NCBI GenBank assembly: GCA_002480345.1
Contig: DLBY01000155.1
Span: 1 to 14,589, forward strand
DNA from: Phycisphaerales bacterium UBA7812
GTDB taxonomy: Bacteria; Planctomycetota; Phycisphaerae; Phycisphaerales; UBA1924
Direction: 5' to 3'
DNA: 14,589 nucleotides
Shown here: positions 1 through 7,049 of the stretch, piece after piece
How the letters are laid out: the number at the start of each line of letters is the position of its first letter
Numbering within the stretch: the first letter of the stretch is position 1
Program-made: the position numbers and the translations under genes
The notes under the pieces: model-generated
What the model saw: only the letters and a program-made list of their open reading frames with translations
The model's database searches: none
Told to the model about the DNA's origin: nothing

Positions 1-351
1 GTACACGCCGTGCGTGAGCACACCCGCGAGCGGAAGAACGGCCTTCGGAATCGCGATCGTCTGGATCAGAGATCGCTCGCGAAAGAGGGATCCCGCCGCC
101 GCTCCGACCGATGAAGCCGCCCACTTCCAAGGTGTGAGACCGCAGAGCACAAAGACCGGGAAGGCCTCGACGGTCGCGCCTTGGCCGATCGCCAGCACGA
201 GAAACCAGTAGATCCCCATGAGGATCAGCGGATCGAGAAGCCACCAGCCCCAGCCGAGCCAGAGCCCGACCGTCGACTGCCGCAGGTCTCGCCGCACCAA
301 CCCGAACATCAGTTCGCGGCGTTCCCACAGATCCTTGGGCCTCGATCGCAT
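1..351 (-). CDS. ABC-2 type polysaccharide/O-antigen exporter permease (Wzm/KpsM/TagG family), N-terminal part
   Basis: Partial gene: 117 codons from an ATG at 351-349 stay open to the left edge, so the C-terminus lies outside. The product starts MRSRPKDLWERRELMFGLV and continues through RRDLRQSTVG, the amphipathic N-terminal block typical of ABC-2 permeases that export O-antigen, capsule or teichoic acid precursors with an ATPase partner. A first hydrophobic segment follows (about residues 28-55, ending near LMGIYWFLVLAIG). Then come VFVLCGLTPWKW, matching the family's FLLAGLLPW-like turn, and LIQTIAIPKAVLPLAGVL, matching its SLIKKVxFPxxxLPLA block. A weak purine-rich GGCGGAA lies just upstream of the ATG. 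The family call is firm; the exported polymer cannot be told. The ATPase partner is not in the window. Confidence 0.82.
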   Translation of the reverse strand, partial: MRSRPKDLWERRELMFGLVRRDLRQSTVGLWLGWGWWLLDPLILMGIYWFLVLAIGQGATVEAFPVFVLCGLTPWKWAASSVGAAAGSLFRERSLIQTIAIPKAVLPLAGVLTHGVY

Positions 352-644
352 CGTTCCGCCTGCTCCGATCGACTCACCGCTGCGCCGTCCCGACGCCCGC
401 GGGAGCGAACGCAACACTAGACGACCATCGGCCCGGAAATATCCGCAGCCCGTCAACTCTGGGCAGCATCCCGTCCGGACGCGACCCGAACACCAGCACG
501 GGGGCGCCCGCTGCCCGACAGTTTTCTCCGCGGCCCGCGGCCGATCGCCTTCCCAAACCCTACCATCGCTGCTCGCCACGCCGGGACGGAGACGCGCGCA
601 CCAGGCGGCGTGGGTAGTTCGCAAACAGCGCGGAGATTCTCATC
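352..644. other. Intergenic region between the divergent permease and trigger factor genes
   Basis: This stretch of 293 bases must hold the promoters for the leftward permease and rightward tig. I found no hexamer pair convincing enough to call. A short leftward reading frame (374-556, TTG start) would stop 22 bases before the permease ATG, but it has no recognisable motif and is probably not a gene. The tig ribosome binding site (GGAG at 632-635, nine bases before the ATG) is the only regulatory element I can place. Confidence 0.5.
632..635 (+). promoter_or_regulatory. Ribosome binding site of tig
   Basis: GGAG, nine bases before the ATG at 645. It supports this start over the other methionine codons in the neighbourhood. 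Confidence 0.6.
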
Positions 645-2015
645 ATGGCAACCGCCACCGAATCGAAGAACAAGGTCACCATCACCGACGACGGCCCGAG
701 CCGCAAGAAGATCGAGATCGAAGTGCCCGCGGAGGCCGTCGATGAGAAGATCACCGGGGCGCTCGATACGCTCGCCGCGGAAGCCGAACTGCCGGGTTTC
801 CGGAAGGGGCGCGCTCCGAAGCGCCTGCTCGAGAAGAAGTTCGCCGACCTGATCAACCGCGAAGCCAAGAGCGAACTGATCACCAGCGCCTACTCCCAGG
901 CGGTCGAGGAGAACGAACTCAAGGTCATCGGTGATCCGATGCCCGATGACGAGGTCGCCGACCTCGAGGTCGAGGCGGGCAAGCCCCTCAAGTTCACCTT
1001 CGCGGTCGAGGTGATGCCCGAGTTCGAACTGCCCGATCTCGAGGGCATCGAGGTCGCCAAGCCCCTGCTCGAAGTCACCGATGAGCAGGTGGATGCGGAG
1101 ATCGAGAAACTCCAGATCAACGAGGGCGATCTCGAGCAGCGCGACGAGCCCGAGCCGGGCGACTACCTGACCGGTCACGGCATCATGACTGACGGAGGCG
1201 ATGAAGAGTTCTACAACATCGAGGGCGCCGTAGTCCGCGTCCCGACCAAGGACGACGAAGGCCGGGGCATGATTCTGGGCGTCGTCGTCGAGGACTTCGA
1301 GAAGCAGCTGGGTCTGCCCAAGCCTGGCGAGACCGCGACCGTCAAGGTCAAGGGCCCACAGAACCACGAGCGCGAGGATATCCGGGGCAAAGACCTCGTC
1401 ATCACCTTCAAGGTCGACCGCGTGGACCGAATCGTCCCCGCACCGATGGCGGATGTCGTCGCGAAGCTGGGCTTCGAGTCCGAGGACGAGGTCAAGGAGA
1501 TGTTCAAGACCCGCCTGGGTCAGCGCGTGATCATCAACCAGCAGGCCGCGATGCGTCAGCAGGTCGCCGATCACCTGCTCGAGAAGGTCACCATGGACCT
1601 GCCCGAGCGACTCACCGCGAGCCAGGCGGAGCGCCTCATGCACCGCCAGCGCGTCGAGATGATGTACCGGGGCATGGACGAGATGGTCATCGAGCAACAG
1701 ATCGCCGAGATGCGCGACGCTTCGAGCGAGCAGGCCGCCCGGGAACTCAAGCTCTCCTTCATCCTCAACAAGGCCGCCGAGGACCTCGAGGTCCGCGTCG
1801 AGGAGGCCGAGGTCAACGGGCGCATCGCCCAGATGGCAATGGAGCGGGGATACCGCCCCGACCAGCTCCGCCAGCAGCTGATCCAGTCCGGGCAGATCGG
1901 CGCCGTGGTCCAGCAGATCCGCGAGCACAAGACCATCGACGCGATCATCGGCAAGGCGAAGGTCGAGGAGATGTCCGCCGACGACTTCAAGAAGAAGTTC
2001 GCCAAGGACGACTGA
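645..2015 (+). CDS. tig: Trigger factor, ribosome-associated chaperone
   Basis: The 456-residue product has the length and order of trigger factor, which binds the ribosomal exit tunnel (protein L23) and shelters nascent chains in the cytosol. The ribosome-binding signature is GFRKGRAP at residues 51-58, inside an N-terminal domain of about residues 10-125. A middle FKBP-like domain spans about 171-262, beginning GDYLTGHGIM and ending around DLVITFKVDRV. The C-terminal helical chaperone arms run from about 265 to the end, which is lysine-rich (DDFKKKFAKDD). The middle domain is diverged: the usual IPGFE turn is replaced by a GMILGVVVEDFEKQL segment, so isomerase activity is doubtful while chaperone function looks intact. 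GGAG nine bases upstream supports the ATG at 645. The gene seems monocistronic because a strong terminator follows. clpP/clpX, its common partners, do not follow here. Confidence 0.95.
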   Translation: MATATESKNKVTITDDGPSRKKIEIEVPAEAVDEKITGALDTLAAEAELPGFRKGRAPKRLLEKKFADLINREAKSELITSAYSQAVEENELKVIGDPMPDDEVADLEVEAGKPLKFTFAVEVMPEFELPDLEGIEVAKPLLEVTDEQVDAEIEKLQINEGDLEQRDEPEPGDYLTGHGIMTDGGDEEFYNIEGAVVRVPTKDDEGRGMILGVVVEDFEKQLGLPKPGETATVKVKGPQNHEREDIRGKDLVITFKVDRVDRIVPAPMADVVAKLGFESEDEVKEMFKTRLGQRVIINQQAAMRQQVADHLLEKVTMDLPERLTASQAERLMHRQRVEMMYRGMDEMVIEQQIAEMRDASSEQAARELKLSFILNKAAEDLEVRVEEAEVNGRIAQMAMERGYRPDQLRQQLIQSGQIGAVVQQIREHKTIDAIIGKAKVEEMSADDFKKKFAKDD

Positions 2016-2047
2016 TCCGTTACTATCTATTCCGAACGACCCCGTAC

Positions 2048-2072
2048 ACCCCGGCACACGCCGGGGTTTTTT
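2048..2072 (+). terminator. Rho-independent terminator after tig
   Basis: An 8-bp perfect stem, ACCCCGGC paired with GCCGGGGT, encloses a four-base loop (ACAC). Its last T starts a run of six T (2067-2072). It begins 32 bases after the tig stop codon. The T run reaches the last codon of the convergent trpA (stop at 2071-2073), so the two genes are packed end to end. On the minus strand the hairpin has no following T run, so it should work for tig only. Confidence 0.9.
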
Positions 2073-2931
2073 ATGCGTCCGCGGCGACGGACAAGCCAGC
2101 CGAAAGCTCCGCGAGGAACCGCTCGGTTTCCCCAGCCGCATCCTGCGCACCGCCGACGCGACGCACCAACGCACTCCCCACAATCGCCGCGTCCGCGTGC
2201 GCCACGACGGCCCGCACATGCTCCGGCGTCGAGATCCCGAACCCGCACGCGATCGGTGTTTCCGTCACCTCCCGCAACGCCGCGACGCGCCCCTCGATCT
2301 CCGGCGCGTCCTGCTGCTCCCCGGTAATCCCGGCCCGCGCGATCAGGTAGACGAACCCCGTGCACCGCTTCGCGATCTCGATCGCTCGTTCTTTCGGGGT
2401 CGTCGGGGCAATCAGCAGGCTCAGCGTCAGCCCGTTCGCCTCGCACGCGTCGTGGATTGCCTTCGATTCTTCCCAGGGGGAATCGGGCACGATCAGCCCG
2501 TCGAAGCCGGCAGTTTTCGCCCGCTCGCAGAACCGCTCGGGACCACCCACGCCGTTCACAATCGAGACGCTCACCATCGCGACCAGCCCCAGCGAGACCC
2601 GCTCCCGCACCGCGCGCACCTGCTCAAAGACCTGCTCGACCGTAACCCCGGCTGTCAACGCCTGGTGCATTGCCGACGCGATCACCGGGCCGTCCGCGAT
2701 CGGATCGGAATACGGGATCCCGACCTCGACAATGCTCGCGCCGGCGCGCTGCGCCGCCTCGATCATCGGGCCGGTCGCGTTGATCGACGGGTGCCCGCCG
2801 CACACAAAGGGCATCAGCGCCTTCCGCCCGCTCCGCCGCAACTCCGCGAAGATCGCGTCGATCCGGTTGCCGGGTGCGCTCCCGTTGACCGTCCCGCTTT
2901 CGTTCGCAGCCTCGGTGCCGTGCTCGCCCAT
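2071..2931 (-). CDS. trpA: Tryptophan synthase alpha subunit
   Basis: This 286-residue TIM-barrel protein cleaves indole-3-glycerol phosphate to indole and glyceraldehyde-3-phosphate and passes indole to TrpB. The family signature VEVGIPYSDPIADGP is present; its Glu69 and Asp80 match the catalytic Glu49 and Asp60 of the E. coli enzyme. Other family blocks are RKALMPFVCGG near residue 36, FVYLIARAGITG (loop 6 region) and the phosphate-binding GFGIST and VGSALVRR blocks. About 20 residues precede the usual start of the family (NRIDAIFAEL), so the protein has a short Gly/Asn/Ser-rich N-terminal extension. The ATG at 2931 has GAGG about ten bases upstream. It lies 38 bases after map on the same strand, so the two are probably co-transcribed. 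No trpB or other trp gene is present here, which is unusual for trpA. Confidence 0.95.
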   Translation of the reverse strand: MGEHGTEAANESGTVNGSAPGNRIDAIFAELRRSGRKALMPFVCGGHPSINATGPMIEAAQRAGASIVEVGIPYSDPIADGPVIASAMHQALTAGVTVEQVFEQVRAVRERVSLGLVAMVSVSIVNGVGGPERFCERAKTAGFDGLIVPDSPWEESKAIHDACEANGLTLSLLIAPTTPKERAIEIAKRCTGFVYLIARAGITGEQQDAPEIEGRVAALREVTETPIACGFGISTPEHVRAVVAHADAAIVGSALVRRVGGAQDAAGETERFLAELSAGLSVAADA

Positions 2932-2969
2932 CGGATCCGTGCCTCACATACGCCGCGGTGTGGGAGCGT

Positions 2970-3794
2970 TCATCGCTCGATCACATCCGGCAGATCATCC
3001 AGCCCCTCGGTCATCACCCGAGGCCCGTCCTCGGTGATCAGCACATCGTGCTCGTGATGCGAAGACAGCGAGCCGTCAGCCGAGAAGATCGGCCAGCTCC
3101 CCGCATCCTGGCTCGTCCTCCAGGTCCCGATCGCGATCATCGGCTCCACCGCGATCAGCACGCCCGGCTCGCAGGGACGATCGGAATCGGGCCACTCGCC
3201 CGGATAGGTCGGCACAACATTGCTCACGAAAGGCGGGGTATGCAGCTTGCGACCGTACCCGTGCCCCCCGAGACCCCGGACAAGGTGAAGGTTCTGCTCT
3301 CCCTCCACATATCCTTGAACCGCCTTCGCCCAGTCCTTGTAGGTGTTCCCGGGCCGCAGCTGCTCAATCCCCAGCCGCAGCGATTCCTTCCCCGCGTCCA
3401 GCAGTTTCCGTACCTCGGGTGCCGGTTCTCCGAAGACATAGGTCCACGCCGCGTCCCCGATCCACCCCCGGTACGAAACCCCGATGTCGATCTTGAGCAC
3501 ATCCCCCGGCTCCATCGGCGCCTCGTAGTACCCCGCGGTTCCGTGCACCACGCACGCATTCACGCTCAGGCAGGCGTTCGAAGGAAAAGGCGGCAACCCG
3601 CCGGGGCGATACCCCTTGAAGCACGATTTACACTTCAGGTCCGCGAGCTGCTCGCCCACGAACCGATCGATCTGACCGAGCGTCTGCCCGACCGAGAGGA
3701 ACCCGACGAGCCGGCGATGCACCTCCACGACTTTCTGGGCCGCGTCGTACGCCTGCTCGGCTTCTTCAGCGCTGATCCGGGGCGGTTTCCGCAT
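2970..3794 (-). CDS. map: Methionine aminopeptidase, type I
   Basis: The 274-residue enzyme removes the initiator methionine from new proteins in the cytosol. All residues needed for the two-metal site are visible: Asp103 (KIDIG), Asp114 (WIGDAAWT), His178 (GGHGYG), Glu217 (AVEPM) and Glu248 (HHEHDV). The substrate-contacting His84 (VVHGT) and His185 are there too. The region between His178 and Glu217 reads HTPPFVSNVVPTYPGEW rather than the common H-E-x-P form, a modest family variant. A short N-terminal stretch with two Cys (KCKSC, residues 54-58) precedes the pita-bread fold but is not the zinc-finger extension of larger forms. The ATG at 3794 and the AGG upstream of it are both buried in a perfect inverted repeat. 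It is transcribed divergently from the lipid kinase gene and followed by trpA. Confidence 0.95.
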   Translation of the reverse strand: MRKPPRISAEEAEQAYDAAQKVVEVHRRLVGFLSVGQTLGQIDRFVGEQLADLKCKSCFKGYRPGGLPPFPSNACLSVNACVVHGTAGYYEAPMEPGDVLKIDIGVSYRGWIGDAAWTYVFGEPAPEVRKLLDAGKESLRLGIEQLRPGNTYKDWAKAVQGYVEGEQNLHLVRGLGGHGYGRKLHTPPFVSNVVPTYPGEWPDSDRPCEPGVLIAVEPMIAIGTWRTSQDAGSWPIFSADGSLSSHHEHDVLITEDGPRVMTEGLDDLPDVIER

Positions 3795-3813
3795 AGGGCC
3801 GATCCTATGCGGA
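3788..3813 (-). repeat. Perfect 10-bp inverted repeat covering the map ribosome binding site and start codon
   Basis: The arms TCCGCATAGG (3788-3797) and CCTATGCGGA (3804-3813) are exact complements separated by six bases. In the map message the first arm carries the AGG that would serve as Shine-Dalgarno, and the second arm carries the AUG (3794-3792). If it folds, the hairpin hides both initiation elements; as DNA it could be an operator between two divergent genes. Either role is inference. Confidence 0.6.
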
Positions 3814-3831
3814 GAACCCCGCCAGCGGCGC

Positions 3832-3837
3832 TAAACT
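3832..3837 (+). promoter_or_regulatory. Possible -10 element for the lipid kinase gene
   Basis: TAAACT lies eight bases before the ATG at 3846, and I see no Shine-Dalgarno between them. If this is the -10 box, transcription would begin at or within a few bases of the start codon, giving a leaderless message. No good -35 hexamer is visible, so this is weak. Confidence 0.25.
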
Positions 3838-3845
3838 GACGCCTC

Positions 3846-4790
3846 ATGACCGTCGTCCTTGTTGGAAACGCAAAGTCGGGTCGGGGCCTCGCCGCCCGCC
3901 TCACCAGCCGCTTCCGAGAGCGTCTCGCGCAGCACGGCATCCGCTGCCTGGAACTCACGCTCAACGGGGACGAAGCAAACCCTGTTCCACGCTTCGATCC
4001 ACAACGATTCCGCGGGGCCCGTGCAATCCTCGCGTGCGGCGGGGACGGGACCGTCAACGCCGTCGCGGAAGCCGCGATCCGCACCCAAAGCCCGGTGTAT
4101 CACATCCCCGCTGGGAACGAGAATCTCGTCGCGAGGCGGTACAGGATGGACAGGGACCCCAGCACCTTCCTCAGGGCCCTCGCCGAACACCGCGTCATCC
4201 AGTCCGATCTCGGATCCGCCCAGGGCCGCCGTTTTCTCATCATGGCCACCGTCGGACCCGACGCCCGCGTGATCGAACGCCTGCATTTCGGACGCACCCG
4301 CGCCCTGGGCCACCTCGCCTACCTCGAGCCCGTCCTCAAGGAAGCGGTCTCGCCCTATCTCCCCCACATGACCATCACCGTCGACGGAAAGAACATCGTC
4401 GATGATCGTCCGGGATGGCTCATCATCGCGAACGACCGCGAGTACGCGTCGCGACTGAACTTCGCCTCAGGCGCCGCACCCACCTCGCGCAGCCTGACCG
4501 CGGTGTTCCTGCCCGGCTCCAATCTCCGAGACTGCGTCAACTGGGTCCTCCGAGCGTGGACGCGCCGGCACACCCGCGATCCGCGACTGGTCTCCGCCGA
4601 GGGCACCCACATCCGAGTCGAGTGCCCCGCGGGGTCCTCAGACCCGCGCCTCATCTTCCAACTCGACGGCGAGCACGACCCCGTCATTGCCGAGCGGCTC
4701 AGCAACGGGCACACCGGACGCGCCGCGATCGAGGTAACCCTGGATCGCGAAACCCTGCCCGTGCTCCTGCCGCCCGCCGCCAGAGTTTGA
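3846..4790 (+). CDS. Diacylglycerol/sphingosine kinase-like lipid kinase (DAGK catalytic domain, YegS/LCB5 family)
   Basis: The 314-residue protein has the motifs of the DAGK catalytic family, which phosphorylates lipid hydroxyls with ATP. They are NAKSGRG at residues 8-14 (the N-P-x-S-G-x-G nucleotide loop), GGDGT at 65-69, and PAGNENLVAR at 88-97, where the usual form is GTxNDFAR. GHLAYL lies at 155-160 and QLDGEHD at 272-278 in the C-terminal sandwich domain (family D-G-E). NEN in place of N-D-F is an odd choice at the nucleotide/substrate loop. The substrate (diacylglycerol, sphingoid base or another lipid) cannot be told. There is no signal peptide or membrane segment, so it should be cytosolic and membrane-associating. 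The start follows no evident ribosome binding site. It ends tail to tail with hutI, 48 bases apart. Confidence 0.85.
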   Translation: MTVVLVGNAKSGRGLAARLTSRFRERLAQHGIRCLELTLNGDEANPVPRFDPQRFRGARAILACGGDGTVNAVAEAAIRTQSPVYHIPAGNENLVARRYRMDRDPSTFLRALAEHRVIQSDLGSAQGRRFLIMATVGPDARVIERLHFGRTRALGHLAYLEPVLKEAVSPYLPHMTITVDGKNIVDDRPGWLIIANDREYASRLNFASGAAPTSRSLTAVFLPGSNLRDCVNWVLRAWTRRHTRDPRLVSAEGTHIRVECPAGSSDPRLIFQLDGEHDPVIAERLSNGHTGRAAIEVTLDRETLPVLLPPAARV

Positions 4791-4799
4791 CCTATCCGC

Positions 4800-4837
4800 G
4801 ACGCCTGCCTCCATTCATGCCAGGATCGGAAGGCGTC
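4800..4837. other. Weak inverted repeat between convergent lipid kinase gene and hutI
   Basis: GACGCCT at 4800-4806 is complementary to AGGCGTC at 4831-4837, with a loop of 24 bases and no T run on either side. It sits in the 48-base convergent gap and could be a poor bidirectional terminator, or chance in GC-rich DNA. Confidence 0.2.
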
Positions 4838-4838
4838 C

Positions 4839-6077
4839 TCACCCTCCGGGATACAGCCTCCCCTTGACAAGAACCCCGCCCGCGATGACCGCCTCGACCG
4901 GGTCCCCGCCGAAGGTGTGACCGAGTTCCCGCTCGTCGCGCCACCGAAGCATGATCAGGTCCGCCCGCTTGCCGATCCCGATACTGCCCCGGTCATCCAG
5001 CCCGAGCAGCGCCGCCGCGTTCGCGGTGCACGCGCAGATCGCCTCCGCCGCGGTGATCCCGAGGAACCGGACCGCAAGGGCGATCGCCATCGGCATCGAC
5101 GAACAGGGGGCCGACCCCGGGTTCACATTTGTCCCAATGACGAGTTTTCCCCCCGCACCGATAAACCGTCGGCCGTCCCCGTACCGCCCGTCGGTATGAA
5201 ATCCCGAGCACGGCAACATCACGCCGAATGTGTCGCTCTGGGCCAGATGCTCGAGGTCCTCCGGCGTGCTTGCTTCCAGGTGATCAACGCTCACCGCACC
5301 GAGCCGCACCGCCTCACGAACCATCCCAAGGCTGTTGAACTGGTCCGCGTGGATCCGCAGCGGGTGCCCGAGTACCTTCGCCGCTTCGAAAAGCCGAACC
5401 GTCTGATCGACGCTCCACGCGCCGTCCTCGCAATAGCCATCGATCGCGATGCCGGGAAATTCCGCATGGACAGCCGGAAGCGTCTCGTTGATTGTTCGCT
5501 CGACGAAGCCGTCCTGCGCCTTGTCGATCGCATGCCCGATGCAGGCGGTGGGGGAGACAAACCCCTCCCAGGCGACCTTCGCCCGCGCGATCGCCCGCAG
5601 CATCTTGAGTTCGTCAGCTGTGGTCAGCCCGTACCCGCTCTTGACCTCGACCACCGTCGTCCCGCCCCGCAGCATCCAGCCGAGGCGTGCCATCAGCCCG
5701 TCAAAGAGCTCATCTGCTGTTGCCTCCCGTACCGCCCGGACGGTCGACATGATCCCGCCCCCCGCCCGAAGAAGCTCGAGGTATGTCGCCCCCTTGAGCT
5801 TCAACTCCCATTCATCCAGCCGTTCCCCCGCCCAGCACGCGTGCGTGTGCGCATCAACGAACGCAGGCATCAGCACCCGGCCGTGCGCCTCGAACACCTC
5901 CACGCCGCCCGCATTGAGCCCCTCGCCGATCTCAGCGACCCGGCCGTCGCGCACGAGAACATCCACCGCGTCGATCGCGCCGAGATCCGCCATCGCCGCG
6001 CCTCGCCGCGGACCATCACCCGCGAGCGTGAGAACACGAGCGTTCCGAATCAGCAGCGGTGGGGGCGTTGTCGTCAT
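4839..6077 (-). CDS. hutI: Imidazolonepropionase
   Basis: The 412-residue amidohydrolase opens the ring of 4-imidazolone-5-propionate to give N-formimino-L-glutamate, the third step of histidine degradation. Visible features are DAHTH with metal-ligand His77 and His79, RAGGGIMSTV (105-113), VKSGYGL (145-151), CEDGAWS with Glu217, HADQF with His243, DHLE with His266, and the C-terminal beta-sandwich segment GKRADLI. One key position is unusual: the family's (S/T)D-x-NPG motif reads TNVNPG, so Asn317 (codon AAT) replaces the metal-binding Asp. Residues 15-40 carry a short insertion (GDGPRRGAAMADLGAIDA) in the N-terminal strand region. It is the last gene of the hut cluster, 48 bases after hutG. 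I see no strong ribosome binding site before the ATG. Confidence 0.92.
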   Translation of the reverse strand: MTTTPPPLLIRNARVLTLAGDGPRRGAAMADLGAIDAVDVLVRDGRVAEIGEGLNAGGVEVFEAHGRVLMPAFVDAHTHACWAGERLDEWELKLKGATYLELLRAGGGIMSTVRAVREATADELFDGLMARLGWMLRGGTTVVEVKSGYGLTTADELKMLRAIARAKVAWEGFVSPTACIGHAIDKAQDGFVERTINETLPAVHAEFPGIAIDGYCEDGAWSVDQTVRLFEAAKVLGHPLRIHADQFNSLGMVREAVRLGAVSVDHLEASTPEDLEHLAQSDTFGVMLPCSGFHTDGRYGDGRRFIGAGGKLVIGTNVNPGSAPCSSMPMAIALAVRFLGITAAEAICACTANAAALLGLDDRGSIGIGKRADLIMLRWRDERELGHTFGGDPVEAVIAGGVLVKGRLYPGG

Positions 6078-6125
6078 GCGGACACGGTACCCGGCCGGAG
6101 CCCGTGCGTGCCGCTGTCCCTCGGA

Positions 6126-7022
6126 TCAACCCGGCCGCTCCGTAAACCCGGAGAGGAACTCAAGGAACAACCGTGCCGCCAGCCTGGCCGTCCGCCCACC
6201 ATCGCCCGGCGGAGAATCATGAGGCGGGCTGAGTTCCATGATGTCGAAGCATCGCACCCGCTCGCAGCGTCCCGCCGCCCGAGCCCACGCGCACGCGGTC
6301 GAGGAATCCCAGCCGCAGGGATTCATCGCGCTCACCCCCGGCGCAAACGCCTGATCGATCACATCGAGATCGAAGCTGACGAACAAGTCCCCAGCGGGCC
6401 AGGGGTCATCGGGCCCGAACACCTCTCCTCCAGCCCCGCGCCCGCCGTGCCCCTCGAACCACCGAACATGCTCCGCGCTGTTCGCAAACGGGTCCAACCC
6501 GTGGACATACAGCGCCTCCACACCGCACCAGTCGATGAGCGACCGAAAGGGCATCCCGCTCCCGGGTTTCGCCCGGACATCGAGATGCGCGTCAAAGTAG
6601 ACCCCGGTCAGAGGCTCATCGCTGCGGTTCGCCAGCGCGCGCACGAACGGGTAGGTCAGGTCGTGCCCGCCCCCGATCATCACAGGGAGCAGGCCCGCAT
6701 CGAGCAGTTCCCCGGTCGCCGCGGTCAAGCGCTGATGAGTCTCTTTCAGCGTGTCACCGATTTCGAGATCACCCGCGTCGAACACGACAGGCCAGCGCCG
6801 ACCGGACGGCTCCGATGTGCCGTATCTCGCCAGGGCGGCTCGGAACGCGCCCGGCCCCTCAGCGGCGCCGAGCCTCCCGCTGTTCAGTTCCACGCCCGTA
6901 TCGTCCGGAACCCCGAGCAGCGCGACCGCACAGCCGTCCGGAGAATCCGTACGAATCCGCGCCGCCATCCGTGACGGGGCGGCCCGTCCCCAATCAACCG
7001 CGTTCGTGTGTTCGACGCGCAC
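6126..7022 (-). CDS. hutG: Formimidoylglutamase (HutG, arginase/agmatinase fold)
   Basis: The 298-residue protein belongs to the ureohydrolase superfamily. Its dinuclear manganese ligands are all present: His120 (GGGHD), Asp144, His146 and Asp148 (YFDAHLD), Asp218 and Asp220 (SFDLDVID). The substrate-binding NSGRLGAAEGPGAFR lies at residues 47-61. Its place between hutU and hutI points to formimidoylglutamase, which turns formiminoglutamate into glutamate and formamide, rather than arginase or agmatinase. The start codon is GTG (7022-7020): a strong GGAGGG lies five bases upstream and no ATG in the right place competes. It begins 27 bases after the hutU stop codon, so the two are almost certainly one transcript. 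Confidence 0.88.
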   Translation of the reverse strand: MRVEHTNAVDWGRAAPSRMAARIRTDSPDGCAVALLGVPDDTGVELNSGRLGAAEGPGAFRAALARYGTSEPSGRRWPVVFDAGDLEIGDTLKETHQRLTAATGELLDAGLLPVMIGGGHDLTYPFVRALANRSDEPLTGVYFDAHLDVRAKPGSGMPFRSLIDWCGVEALYVHGLDPFANSAEHVRWFEGHGGRGAGGEVFGPDDPWPAGDLFVSFDLDVIDQAFAPGVSAMNPCGWDSSTACAWARAAGRCERVRCFDIMELSPPHDSPPGDGGRTARLAARLFLEFLSGFTERPG

Positions 7023-7027
7023 CGGTG

Positions 7028-7033
7028 CCCTCC
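7028..7033 (-). promoter_or_regulatory. Ribosome binding site of hutG, deciding a GTG start
   Basis: GGAGGG on the minus strand lies five bases before the GTG at 7022-7020. It is one of the best Shine-Dalgarno matches in the window and fixes this GTG as the start. Confidence 0.7.
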
Positions 7034-7049
7034 ACCTTCAGCGCGAGAC

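Noticed and set aside
374..556. Short minus-strand frame ending 22 bases before the permease start
   Set aside because: The position would fit an upstream operon gene, but it has only a TTG start just after a stop, no ribosome binding site and no motif.
453..2219. 588-codon open frame on the minus strand across tig
   Set aside because: It is antisense to an obvious trigger factor gene, and its repetitive Asp/Leu/Val-rich product is typical of the shadow of GC-rich coding DNA.
4917..6974. 685-codon open frame on the plus strand across hutI and hutG
   Set aside because: It runs antisense to two clear enzymes with intact motifs, is very Arg/Pro-rich and has no domain; GC-rich shadow.
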